Assembly: GCA_023386645.1 (NCBI GenBank)
Contig: JAEWJI010000018.1
Location: 1 to 27,911 of the forward strand
Source of the DNA: Pseudomonadota bacterium
GTDB taxonomy: Bacteria; Pseudomonadota; Alphaproteobacteria; Caulobacterales; Caulobacteraceae
Direction: 5' to 3'
Length of the DNA stretch: 27,911 nucleotides
Under the pieces are notes generated by a model. It was given only the letters and a program-made list of their open reading frames with translations. It was not told the origin of the DNA and did no database searches. Each line of letters begins with the position of its first letter. The first letter of the stretch is position 1. This document shows, in pieces, positions 6,861 to 14,280 of the stretch. The position numbers and the translations under genes are program-made.

Positions 6861-7862
6861 GTGGATTATGCGCTTCTGATCCTGGTCTTCCTGATCGGCG
6901 TCGCCCTGCTGTTCGACTTTCTGAACGGCCTGCACGACGCGGCCAATTCGATCGCGACCATCGTGGCCACCCGGGTGCTGCCGCCCTTCTATGCGGTGGG
7001 CTGGGCCGCCTTTTTCAACTTCATCGCCTTCCTGTTCTTCGGCCTGCATGTGGCCGACACCATCGGCCGGGGGATAATCGATCCCGGGATCATCTCCGAC
7101 CAGGTGATCTTCGGAGCCCTGATGGGCGCGATCCTGTGGAACGTCATCACCTGGCTGGCGGGCATTCCGTCCTCCAGTTCCCACGCCCTGATCGGAGGTC
7201 TGCTGGGGGCCGGCATGGCCAAGGCCGGGGCCGGGGCGGTGGTGGTCGGAGGCGTGACCAAGACGGTGGCGGCCATCTTCCTGTCGCCAGCGGTCGGCTT
7301 CGGCCTGGCGCTGCTGTTGGTGTTCCTGGTGTCCTGGACCTTCGTGAAGGCAAACCCGTCGTTCGCGGACAAGGTATTTCGCCGTCTGCAGTTCGTCTCC
7401 GCCTCCGCCTATTCCCTGGGACACGGAGGCAATGACGCCCAGAAGACCATGGGCATCATCGCGGTGTTGCTGTTCTCGCGCGCGCCGCCGGGGTCTGAAT
7501 TCCACGTGCCCTTCTGGGTGGTGATCACCTGCCAGGCCGCCATCGCGCTCGGCACCCTGTTCGGCGGCTGGCGGATCGTCCACACCATGGGCTCGCGCAT
7601 CACCCGGCTGAGCCCTCAGCAGGGCTTCTGCGCCGAGACCGGCGGGGCGATCACCCTGTTTCTGGCGACGGGCCTGGGCATTCCGGTGTCCACCACACAC
7701 ACCATCACAGGCGCCATCGTGGGGGTCGGGGCGGCGCGCCGGGCGTCGGCCGTGCGCTGGGGCGTGGCGCGCAGCATCGTGACCGCCTGGTTCGTAACCA
7801 TGCCGGCCGCCGCGCTGATCGGCGCCGTCGCCTACTGGCTGAGCGGGACCTTCCTCGACTGA
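6861..7862 (+). CDS. pit: Pit-family low-affinity inorganic phosphate transporter
   Basis: The 333-residue inner-membrane protein consists of hydrophobic spans arranged as an inverted repeat, as in the PiT family (metal-phosphate symport). The first signature is FDFLNGLHDAANSIATIVATR (about 18-38) with GIPSSSSHALIGGLLGAG. The second is SLGHGGNDAQKTMGI, with Asn191-Asp192, followed by PVSTTHTITGAIVGVGAARR. It is shorter than E. coli PitA (about 500 residues), like many bacterial PiT proteins paired with a DUF47 partner. The start is GTG at 6861. Its stop overlaps the start of the next gene by one base. Confidence 0.94.
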   Translation: MDYALLILVFLIGVALLFDFLNGLHDAANSIATIVATRVLPPFYAVGWAAFFNFIAFLFFGLHVADTIGRGIIDPGIISDQVIFGALMGAILWNVITWLAGIPSSSSHALIGGLLGAGMAKAGAGAVVVGGVTKTVAAIFLSPAVGFGLALLLVFLVSWTFVKANPSFADKVFRRLQFVSASAYSLGHGGNDAQKTMGIIAVLLFSRAPPGSEFHVPFWVVITCQAAIALGTLFGGWRIVHTMGSRITRLSPQQGFCAETGGAITLFLATGLGIPVSTTHTITGAIVGVGAARRASAVRWGVARSIVTAWFVTMPAAALIGAVAYWLSGTFLD

Positions 7863-8320
7863 TGGCGAAGTTGAAGCGAGACGGCAGCAAGGCCGGGGGC
7901 AAGGAACGCCGCCAGGTCGCGGCCCTGCCCTGGCGCCGGGGCGTCTCGGGCGTCGAGATCCTGCTGGTCACCTCGCGCGACACCGGCCGCTGGGTCGTGC
8001 CCAAGGGCGGGCTGATGGCGAAAATGACCGAAGCCGAGGCCGCCGCACAGGAGGCGCTGGAGGAGGCGGGGGTCGAGGGATCGATCGCTGCCGAGCCCGT
8101 AGGCGTTTTCCACTACCTGAAGCGGCTGAAACGCCGGGCGGCGAGACCGATGGTCGTTTCGGTCTTTCCGCTGGAGGTCTTGCGCGAGCGCGACGCGTGG
8201 CAGGAGGCCGCGGAACGCGAACGCCAGTGGATGGCCGCAGACGATGCGGCGCGGTCGGTCGATGAGCCAGACTTGAGCGCCCTGATCCTGGCGTTCGCCT
8301 CGGGCGCGGACCCGGATTGA
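7862..8320 (+). CDS. Nudix hydrolase, diphosphoinositol/diadenosine polyphosphate phosphohydrolase-like
   Basis: The 152-residue protein carries a Nudix box at about 49-71. It follows the WVVPKGG strand and ends QEALEEAGVEG, with catalytic Glu64, Glu67 and Glu68 in place. The first Glu of the canonical box is Met55 and the Arg is Gln63. The PKG-type lead-in and the EAGVEG ending resemble the DIPP-like subgroup, whose members cleave diadenosine polyphosphates, inositol pyrophosphates or polyphosphate. The start codon overlaps the pit stop (TGATG), so translation is probably coupled, and a phosphate-related role is likely. The substrate is not determinable from sequence. The rplJ promoter overlaps its last codons. 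Confidence 0.85.
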   Translation: MAKLKRDGSKAGGKERRQVAALPWRRGVSGVEILLVTSRDTGRWVVPKGGLMAKMTEAEAAAQEALEEAGVEGSIAAEPVGVFHYLKRLKRRAARPMVVSVFPLEVLRERDAWQEAAERERQWMAADDAARSVDEPDLSALILAFASGADPD

Positions 8321-8344
8321 TCTTTCCGCCCGGGCGTGTATAGA
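8317..8344 (+). promoter_or_regulatory. Candidate promoter of rplJ-rplL
   Basis: TTGATC at 8317-8322, a 16-base spacer and TATAGA at 8339-8344 form a good housekeeping promoter. The -35 overlaps the stop codon of the Nudix gene. It would produce an mRNA with a leader of about 255 bases before rplJ, consistent with the long regulated leaders of rplJL operons elsewhere. Confidence 0.55.
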
Positions 8345-8604
8345 GCGCCGCTTCCCGTCATGGCCCTGGCCGTGGCGGTCCTGTCCGAGAACTTCGGGGT
8401 CTGGGGGTCGCCCAGACCGTAAATGCTGGAGAGCCCTCCAGCGCCGTGGGGAGATGGGTCGCAGACGATCCCGAGACGCCGTATCGGCGCTCCAGGGGCC
8501 GTGAGCTTCCTTTCGGACAATTGAGACCGGCCTGAGCGTGCGAACGCGCGGGCCAACCGGCGTCGGGGTCGTCCCGCCGCCGGAACGACTGACTGGAGAC
8601 CGCA
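8345..8604 (+). promoter_or_regulatory. Structured 5' leader of rplJ-rplL (L10 leader candidate)
   Basis: No gene is visible in these 260 bases. The region contains a perfect 8-bp hairpin (GGTCTGGG 8398-8405 with CCCAGACC 8411-8418, five-base loop) and further GC-rich inverted segments up to the ATG. In other bacteria the L10-L12 complex binds a kink-turn-containing leader ahead of rplJ and represses translation. The position and length fit that; I could not verify the kink-turn by eye. Confidence 0.45.
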
Positions 8605-9120
8605 ATGGACCGCGCACAAAAGGCCGAGTCGATCGAGACGCTGAAGGGCGTCTTCGCCGACGCCGGCGCCGTGGTCGTGACCCACAACCTGGGTCTGACC
8701 GTTGCGGAAATGGAAGACCTGCGCGGCCGTCTTCGTAAAGAAGGCGGCGCGTTCAAGGTGATCAAGAACCGCCTGGCGCTAAAGGCGCTCGAAGCCGAGG
8801 ACGGCAGCGACTACCACCCCCTGTTCAAGGGCCCGGTGGGCATCGCCTACGCCAACGATCCGGTGACGGCCGCCAAGGTGTCGACAGAGTTCGCCAAGGG
8901 TAACGACAAGTTCGTCATCGTCGGCGGCTTCATGGGCCAGACCGTGGTCGACGCGAAGGGCGTGGAGAGCCTCTCCAAGCTGCCGTCGCTGGACCAGATC
9001 CGCGCCTCGCTGATCGGCCTGATCAACGCTCCCGCGACCAAGATCGCGGGCGTCGTCCAGGCGCCGGCGGGCCAGCTGGCTCGCGTGTTCAACGCCTACG
9101 CCACCAAGGACGCGGCGTAA
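8605..9120 (+). CDS. rplJ: 50S ribosomal protein L10
   Basis: L10 anchors the L7/L12 dimers to the ribosomal stalk base and with them controls its own mRNA in other bacteria. The 171-residue product starts MDRAQKAESIETLKGVFADAG and contains the NLGLTVAEMEDLRGRLRKEGGAFKVIKNRLALKA core, then GPVGIAYANDPVTAAKV. Its C-terminal helix, ending in QLARVFNAYATKDAA, is where L12 dimers bind. GACTGGAGA precedes the ATG. rplL follows 60 bases downstream. Confidence 0.96.
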   Translation: MDRAQKAESIETLKGVFADAGAVVVTHNLGLTVAEMEDLRGRLRKEGGAFKVIKNRLALKALEAEDGSDYHPLFKGPVGIAYANDPVTAAKVSTEFAKGNDKFVIVGGFMGQTVVDAKGVESLSKLPSLDQIRASLIGLINAPATKIAGVVQAPAGQLARVFNAYATKDAA

Positions 9121-9180
9121 TCGCCGGACCTTCCATCTCTGCAAGAACCAACCCAACCATCCTCCGAAGGAAGAACTGAA

Positions 9181-9573
9181 ATGGCCGACCTGTCCAAGAT
9201 CGTCGACGACCTGTCGTCGCTGACCGTCCTCGAAGCCGCCGAACTGTCCAAGCTGCTGGAAGAAAAGTGGGGCGTCAGCGCCGCTGCTCCGGTCGCCATG
9301 GCCATGCCGGCCGGCGGCGCCGCTGCTGGCGGCGGCGATGCCGCTCCGGCTGAAGAGCAAACCGAGTTCACCGTCGTCCTGCTGGACGGCGGCGACAAGA
9401 AGATCAACGTCATCAAGGAAGTCCGCGGTGTTCGCTCGGACCTGGGTCTGAAGGAAGCCAAGGACCTGGTCGAAGGCGCTCCGCAGAACGTCGTCGAGAA
9501 CGTCTCCAAGCAGCAGGCCGACGAAGTCGCCAAGAAGCTGACCGAAGCCGGCGCCAAGGTGCAGGTGAAGTAA
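9181..9573 (+). CDS. rplL: 50S ribosomal protein L7/L12
   Basis: The 130-residue stalk protein recruits translational GTPases. It has an N-terminal dimerisation domain (LSKIVDDLSSLTVLEAAELSKLLEEKWGV), an Ala/Gly/Pro-rich hinge at about 38-58, and the C-terminal factor-binding domain. That domain includes KKINVIKEVRGVRSDLGLKEAKDLVEGAPQ and ends VKVQVK-like. A strong AAGGAAG site lies just upstream. The gene is followed by a near-perfect terminator, so rplJL is a separate unit from rpoBC here, unlike the common rplJL-rpoBC operon. Confidence 0.97.
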   Translation: MADLSKIVDDLSSLTVLEAAELSKLLEEKWGVSAAAPVAMAMPAGGAAAGGGDAAPAEEQTEFTVVLLDGGDKKINVIKEVRGVRSDLGLKEAKDLVEGAPQNVVENVSKQQADEVAKKLTEAGAKVQVK

Positions 9574-9605
9574 GCCTCTCGACGCCTCTTCGGGCTTGAG
9601 ATCGA

Positions 9606-9635
9606 GGGCCGGTGGGAAACCACCGGCCCTTTTCT
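9606..9635 (+). terminator. Intrinsic terminator of rplJ-rplL
   Basis: A perfect 10-bp stem (GGGCCGGTGG 9606-9615 with CCACCGGCCC 9620-9629) closes a GAAA tetraloop and is followed by TTTTCTCTT. It separates rplL from the convergent minus-strand arr gene. There is no T-run on the minus-strand side. Confidence 0.94.
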
Positions 9636-9651
9636 CTTGGTCGCCGGAGGA

Positions 9652-10068
9652 TCAGTCTTCGATCGCGGTGACGCCCTGGCGATCCAGTTCGGTCAGGCGA
9701 GCCTTCATGATCTCGACCTGTCCGGGCGGATGGCCCTGCCAGCCCGCCACCTCTCCCAGCACCCGCAGCGGTTCCCGGGTGCGATAGGACATGGAGGGGT
9801 TGCCCGGGAATTTCTGGTTGGTGAGGTTTGGATCGTCCTCGAGAGGGCCGGTCGGCTCGACCACATAGATGCGGCCCGGGGCCGTTCCCAGCGCCAGCTC
9901 CGCGCCCCAGATGGCGGCGTCCAGGGTGGCGGTCACATATGCGAAGGTGGCGATCTCACGCCTGCCGAAGTTGGAGGCGCGGCCGGCGACGATGGCGTCT
10001 CCTGGCCTCAGGTCGGCGCGGGTGCCGTGGAAGAAGGCCTGCACGAAGGGAGTGGCGGCGGCGGTCAT
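9652..10068 (-). CDS. arr: NAD(+)--rifampin ADP-ribosyltransferase (Arr)
   Basis: The 138-residue protein matches the Arr family, which inactivates rifamycins by transferring ADP-ribose from NAD to the C23 hydroxyl. Recognised blocks are FFHGTRADLRPGD (His14), the region around Tyr44, AIWGAELALG, and YVVEPTGPLEDDPNLTN (about 68-84), which includes the acidic pair Asp78-Asp79. These are followed by KFPGNPSMSYRTREPLRVLG and a VTAIED terminus. His, Tyr and Asp at these places are the known active-site residues of the family. The ATG at 10068 gives the usual length (about 140); the frame is open for 37 more codons upstream, but those residues are not Arr-like. The ribosome-binding site is weak. 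The gene lies about 5 kb from rpoB, the rifamycin target. Confidence 0.92.
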   Translation of the reverse strand: MTAAATPFVQAFFHGTRADLRPGDAIVAGRASNFGRREIATFAYVTATLDAAIWGAELALGTAPGRIYVVEPTGPLEDDPNLTNQKFPGNPSMSYRTREPLRVLGEVAGWQGHPPGQVEIMKARLTELDRQGVTAIED

Positions 10069-10184
10069 GGAAGGAGGGCCCCTGGTGGAAGGCGGGATAA
10101 GGTCCCGCGGGGCTCCGCAGACTGCGCATATTCTGGCGACCCGCAATACTTGAACGGAAGACGCTTCTTCCCATTTCAATGCAG

Positions 10185-10228
10185 AGGCCGGGCGCCGCGA
10201 CGCCGATGTCGTCCGCTCCCGGCCTTTT
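10185..10228. repeat. Inverted repeat between arr and the first M61 gene
   Basis: AGGCCGGG (10185-10192) is complementary to CCCGGCCT (10218-10225), with a 25-base interior that has a small inner stem (CGAC/GTCG). A run of four Ts follows on the plus strand only. The M61 gene that ends at 10236 is transcribed on the minus strand, where there is no T-run, so this is at best a poor terminator for it. It could stop plus-strand read-through. The remaining bases 10069-10184 probably hold the arr promoter, which I could not pin down. Confidence 0.45.
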
Positions 10229-10235
10229 GCGTAGG

Positions 10236-12188
10236 CTATCGGCGGCGGGGTTCCAGGATGTCGCCGATGCGGTCGCGCCTTCCCTCGATCCGCTCCAGAC
10301 GCGGGTAACGAAGTCCGCCAGTGTAGGTGAGATCCAAGGTCCGGAAGCGCTGGCCGTTCTTCAGGATCAGGCGGATGGGCGTCCCGTCCTTCGCCGCAGT
10401 GACGGCCTCCCGTAGCACTTCCGCGGAAGCGGCGCGGTCGCCGACGGCGATCAGGTCCCAGCCCGCGCCGATGCCGGCCTCATATGCGGGACCGTTCCAC
10501 TGGATCGAGACGATGCGGTTGTTGGCGCCCGACAAGGCGAAGCCCAGGGAATAGCGGAAATCTGAGCCCCAGCTGGAATGCATGGCCTTGGCCTCCGCCG
10601 TAGGGGCCTCGTCATAGACCAGTCGGTAGCCGCCGCGCTCCAGCCCATCCAGCGGCGCTCGGGCCTCCGGACCGGAGGCGTCCAGCCGTTCGCGCAGGAA
10701 GGTCGCCCAGTCGTGCGGGGCGACGGCGTTCAGGGCGGCGACCACGTCGTCGAAGGTATAGGGCCGAGGGGTCCAGTCGCCGTCCGATCCCACCGGGCTG
10801 AAGAAGGTCCGCGCGAAGTCGTCCAGCGACTTCCGATCGCGCGTCAGCTCGCGGATCAGGGTGTCCGCGTCCAGCCAGATCAGCGCCGCCTCGTCGTAGT
10901 AGTCACCCGTCCCCCGCATCCAGGACGTCCACTGCCCCGGGACCCGGTAGCCGAGCAGGTTGTGGTTGTTCACGTCCTGCAGATTTCGCCACTGGCGACC
11001 GGCCTGGTTCTCGTAGAAGGCGGCGCGGTCGGCGAGCAGGACGAGAGCCTCGGCCTTGGTGTGCAGGCCCGAGCGCGCCGACAGGACGTCGCCCCAATAC
11101 TCCGTCTGGCCCTCATAGACCCACAGAAGGCTGTTGCGGGTGGGGACATTGTAATTCGGCGTCAGCTCGTCGGCCGGCCGCATGAACTTGCCGTTCCACG
11201 AGTGGGTGTATTCGTGGGGCAAGAGCGCCCGGCCACCAGCGGACTTGGACCAGGCGGTGAAGAAATCTGGGGCGTGGGTGTTTTCCGACGAGCGGTGATG
11301 CTCCAGCCCGATGCCACCCATCTGGTCGGTGAGACCCAGCAGGAACTCGTAGCGGTCGAAGTGGCGCGAGCCGAACAGGCGATCGGCCTGCTGGACCATG
11401 GCCTGGTAGAGGTCGAGCTGTTCTTCGGTGGGCGCCAGGTTCGCCGCCTCATCGGCTACGATGTTGAGGTGGACGTCGTCCCCATCGGGATCGATGTCGA
11501 TACGGCGGTAGTGGGCGCCGGCGAACATTGGGCTGTCGACCAGGGTATAGAGGTCGATCGGGGCGAAGGTCGCCAGGCCGTCCTCGAAGGAGGTGGTCTC
11601 CAGCGCGACGCCGTAGCTCCAGCCTTCGGGCAGGCGGACCGACGGGGCGAAAGTGATGCCCGTCGCCTGATAGCCGGCGGGATAGAGCAGGGCCTTCTCG
11701 AACTGCAGGTTCATCATGGCCGGGGTCATGACCACCCGCCAGTTCGAGCTGTCGGACTGGGTCAGCCACTGGAAGTCGACCTGGATCTCAGACACGCCCT
11801 CGGGGATATTCAGGTGGAAGGCGTAGGGGTCGACGGCGTCGCGCCGCCATTCGATCCGCCGGCCGCCCGCGGTGACGGTCAGGCCCGCTAGCAGCTGGAT
11901 GGGCCCTGCGATCGCGTGATTCCCCGGCAGGTACTTCGGATAGAGCAGGGTCAGGGTGCCAGCGGCGACCGGCATGGTCTGGCGTACCGAGACGATACGG
12001 CGTTCGATGTCGGTGGCGTCGACTTCGTAGCGGATGACCCCCGGATAGGCCGCCTGGGTCGGGGCGGGGATGGGCGGGCTGTCAGGGAAGCCTCCGACCC
12101 CCGAGGTCTGGGCCAGGGCCGGGGCCGACGCCGTGGCCAGAAGCAGGGCCAGGCCCAGGGCGGGGGATCGGAACATGCGGACGCTCAC
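10236..12188 (-). CDS. M61 family metallopeptidase (glycyl aminopeptidase-like), copy A
   Basis: The 650-residue protein starts with a signal peptide (FRSPALGLALLLATASAPALAQ), so it is exported. An N-terminal beta-rich M61 domain follows. The catalytic domain carries HEYTH (His325, Glu326, His329), with Glu359 in the VYEGQTEYWG segment as probable third zinc ligand. A C-terminal PDZ-like domain lies at about 540-625 (YSLGFAL through AYEAGIGAGWDLIAVGDRAAS). M61 enzymes are zinc aminopeptidases with preference for N-terminal Gly/Ala. The start could be GTG 12188 or ATG 12176; neither has a strong ribosome-binding site. It follows its paralogue by about 21 bases, so the two are a tandem duplication in one operon. 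Confidence 0.92.
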   Translation of the reverse strand: MSVRMFRSPALGLALLLATASAPALAQTSGVGGFPDSPPIPAPTQAAYPGVIRYEVDATDIERRIVSVRQTMPVAAGTLTLLYPKYLPGNHAIAGPIQLLAGLTVTAGGRRIEWRRDAVDPYAFHLNIPEGVSEIQVDFQWLTQSDSSNWRVVMTPAMMNLQFEKALLYPAGYQATGITFAPSVRLPEGWSYGVALETTSFEDGLATFAPIDLYTLVDSPMFAGAHYRRIDIDPDGDDVHLNIVADEAANLAPTEEQLDLYQAMVQQADRLFGSRHFDRYEFLLGLTDQMGGIGLEHHRSSENTHAPDFFTAWSKSAGGRALLPHEYTHSWNGKFMRPADELTPNYNVPTRNSLLWVYEGQTEYWGDVLSARSGLHTKAEALVLLADRAAFYENQAGRQWRNLQDVNNHNLLGYRVPGQWTSWMRGTGDYYDEAALIWLDADTLIRELTRDRKSLDDFARTFFSPVGSDGDWTPRPYTFDDVVAALNAVAPHDWATFLRERLDASGPEARAPLDGLERGGYRLVYDEAPTAEAKAMHSSWGSDFRYSLGFALSGANNRIVSIQWNGPAYEAGIGAGWDLIAVGDRAASAEVLREAVTAAKDGTPIRLILKNGQRFRTLDLTYTGGLRYPRLERIEGRRDRIGDILEPRRR

Positions 12189-12209
12189 GGAACTGGGGAC
12201 AGGGGCGGC

Positions 12210-14180
12210 TTAGCGGCGGCGGTGCGCGATGATGTCGCCCAGGCGGTCGGGGGTTCCCTCGATCCGCTCAAGATGCGGGTACCGCAGGCCGTCGTGGTAG
12301 GGGATGGAAACGACGCGGAAGCGTTCGCCGTCCTTGACGATCAGCTGGATCGGGTCGGTCCCGCCCTTGGCTGCCGTCACCGCCCCGGCGATGGCGTCGG
12401 CCGAGGCCGCGCGGCCGTTGACGGCCACGATCTCCATGCCGACGGCCAGACTCTGATCGAAGGCGGGACCCTCCCACTGGACCGCCGTGATGCGGTTCTG
12501 ACCGTTGGTTTGGAAACCCAGGGAATAGATGAAGTCGTTTCGGCCGTATTCCGCATAGAGGGTCTTCTGCCAGGCCGACGGTTCCTCGCGGTAGACGAGG
12601 CGATAGCCGCCGCGCTCCAGCCCATCCAGCGGTGCGCCCGGGCCGTGGCCGTCCAGCCGTTCGCGTAGGAAGGTCGCCCAATCATGAGGGTAGACGGCGT
12701 TCAGGGCCGCGACCACGTCCTCGAAAGTATAGGGGGTCGCGTTCCAGTCGCCGTCGGTTCCCTCTGGTCCGAAGAAGGCGCGTGCGAAGTCGTCGAGGGA
12801 TTTCCGGCCGTTGGTGCGCTCGCGGATCAGGGTGTCGACGTCCAGCCAGATCAGCTGGCCTTCCTGATAATAATCTTCGTCCCGCTGCCAGCTGAGCCAG
12901 CCCTTGGCCTGGCGACGGCTGATGATCGGGTCGTTGGTGGTGTCCTGCATCGGCCGCCATTCACGGGCGACGCGGTTGTCGAAGATGGCGGCCATCAGGG
13001 CCAGCGCGTCCAGGCTCTGCTGCTTGGTATGGAAGCCGGACCGGGCGGCCAGGACGTTGCCCCAGTACTGGGTCTGGCCCTCGTAGACCCAGAGCAGGGA
13101 GTTCTGCAGCGGGGTGTTCAGGTTAGGCACCAGTTGGTCGGCCGGCCGGCGCCACTTGCCGTTCCAGGAGTGGACGTATTCGTGGGCCAGGAGGTCGCGG
13201 TCGCCGACGTGGCTGTCCCAGCCGGTGAAAAAGGCGGGGTCGGCGCTGTTCTCCGACGAGCGATGGTGCTCAAGCCCGATGCCGCCCAGCCTGTCGGTCA
13301 GGGCGAACAGGAAGTCGTAGCGGTCGAAGTGGCGCACGCCGAACAGGCGGTCGGCCTGGTCCACCAGCTCACGCAGATGGCCGATCTGTTCGTCGGTGGC
13401 CTCCAGGCTGGAGGCCTCGTCGGCCACGATGTTGATGCGGACAGGCGAGCGGCCGCCGGGATCCATGTCGATCTGGCGATAGTGACGGCCCGCGAACATC
13501 GGGCTGTCGGCCAGGACCTCCAGGTTCACCGGGGCGAAGGTGGTGGTGGCGCCGGAGGTCGAGGCGGGCTCCAGAGCCACCCCGAACTTCCAGCCCTCGG
13601 GCAAGGTCACGGACGGGGTGAAGGTGATGTTCCGGCTGTAGCGGCCCGCCGGGTAGAGCAGCATCTTCTCCCACTGAATGTTCAGCATCTCGGCGGTCAT
13701 CGTGATCCGGCCCTGGGCGTCCGTGGTCGGTGACAGGTGCTGGAACTCGGCCACCACCTCGGTCGCGCCGGCGGGGACATCAATGTGGAAGGCCCAGGGA
13801 TGCAGGGTGTCGCGCACCCATTCCACGCGCTGGCCGTTGGCGGTGAAGGTCAGGCCGCCCAACTGGGCGACGGGCCCCACAGGACCGTGGTTGCCGGGCA
13901 GCCACTGCGGGAAGAAAAGGGTCAGGGGCCCGGCGCCTTCAACCGGGATGGTCTCGCGCACTCGGAATATCCGTCGGTCGGTGTCGGTCGCGTCGACATG
14001 GATGGTCAGCGTGCCGGGCCAGGCGAGGTCCTGGACCTCAGGGATTGGGGAGAGGGCGATCGGCAGGGCCGGGCCAGCCGTCGCCGGAGAGGCCGCGACC
14101 TGCTGGGCCATCGCCGGCGCGGCGGCGAACAGCAGGGCGGCTAGGGCGGCGGAGGCGAGCGGACGGCCGTGACGCGACAT
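12210..14180 (-). CDS. M61 family metallopeptidase (glycyl aminopeptidase-like), copy B
   Basis: This 656-residue paralogue of the downstream gene has the same architecture. A signal peptide ends at AMA-QQ (about residue 25), then come the M61 N-terminal domain and the catalytic domain with HEYVH (His333, Glu334, His337) and Glu367 in VYEGQTQYWG. A PDZ-like C-terminal domain ends in a RRR tail, as in copy A. Both copies keep all zinc and catalytic residues, so neither looks degenerate. GAAGGAG about five bases upstream supports the ATG at 14180. It is probably cotranscribed with the FKBP-type lipoprotein gene 100 bases upstream, suggesting a role in periplasmic protein or peptide processing. 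Confidence 0.93.
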   Translation of the reverse strand: MSRHGRPLASAALAALLFAAAPAMAQQVAASPATAGPALPIALSPIPEVQDLAWPGTLTIHVDATDTDRRIFRVRETIPVEGAGPLTLFFPQWLPGNHGPVGPVAQLGGLTFTANGQRVEWVRDTLHPWAFHIDVPAGATEVVAEFQHLSPTTDAQGRITMTAEMLNIQWEKMLLYPAGRYSRNITFTPSVTLPEGWKFGVALEPASTSGATTTFAPVNLEVLADSPMFAGRHYRQIDMDPGGRSPVRINIVADEASSLEATDEQIGHLRELVDQADRLFGVRHFDRYDFLFALTDRLGGIGLEHHRSSENSADPAFFTGWDSHVGDRDLLAHEYVHSWNGKWRRPADQLVPNLNTPLQNSLLWVYEGQTQYWGNVLAARSGFHTKQQSLDALALMAAIFDNRVAREWRPMQDTTNDPIISRRQAKGWLSWQRDEDYYQEGQLIWLDVDTLIRERTNGRKSLDDFARAFFGPEGTDGDWNATPYTFEDVVAALNAVYPHDWATFLRERLDGHGPGAPLDGLERGGYRLVYREEPSAWQKTLYAEYGRNDFIYSLGFQTNGQNRITAVQWEGPAFDQSLAVGMEIVAVNGRAASADAIAGAVTAAKGGTDPIQLIVKDGERFRVVSIPYHDGLRYPHLERIEGTPDRLGDIIAHRRR

Positions 14181-14184
14181 GGAA

Positions 14185-14202
14185 GGCTCCTTCGAGGGAG
14201 CC
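14185..14202 (-). promoter_or_regulatory. Hairpin overlapping the ribosome-binding site of M61 copy B
   Basis: On the minus strand GGCTCC (14202-14197) pairs with GGAGCC (14190-14185) around a six-base loop. The AAGGAG ribosome-binding site lies in the 3' arm, four bases before the ATG. Such a hairpin could limit translation or be remodelled by it. This is inference from base pairing alone. Confidence 0.3.
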
Positions 14203-14280
14203 GGAGGTGACCCCCGCGAGAGGCCTGCGTCAAGCGTGGGTGGGGTGATCGAGCGGTGCGGCCGCCTCCGTCGGGCCAGT

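Noticed and set aside
10069..10179. An N-terminal extension of arr by 37 residues
   Set aside because: The extra residues do not resemble the Arr family, and the ATG at 10068 gives the normal length.
10185..10228. Terminator for the minus-strand M61 gene
   Set aside because: The T-run is on the wrong side for minus-strand transcription; it is kept only as an inverted repeat.
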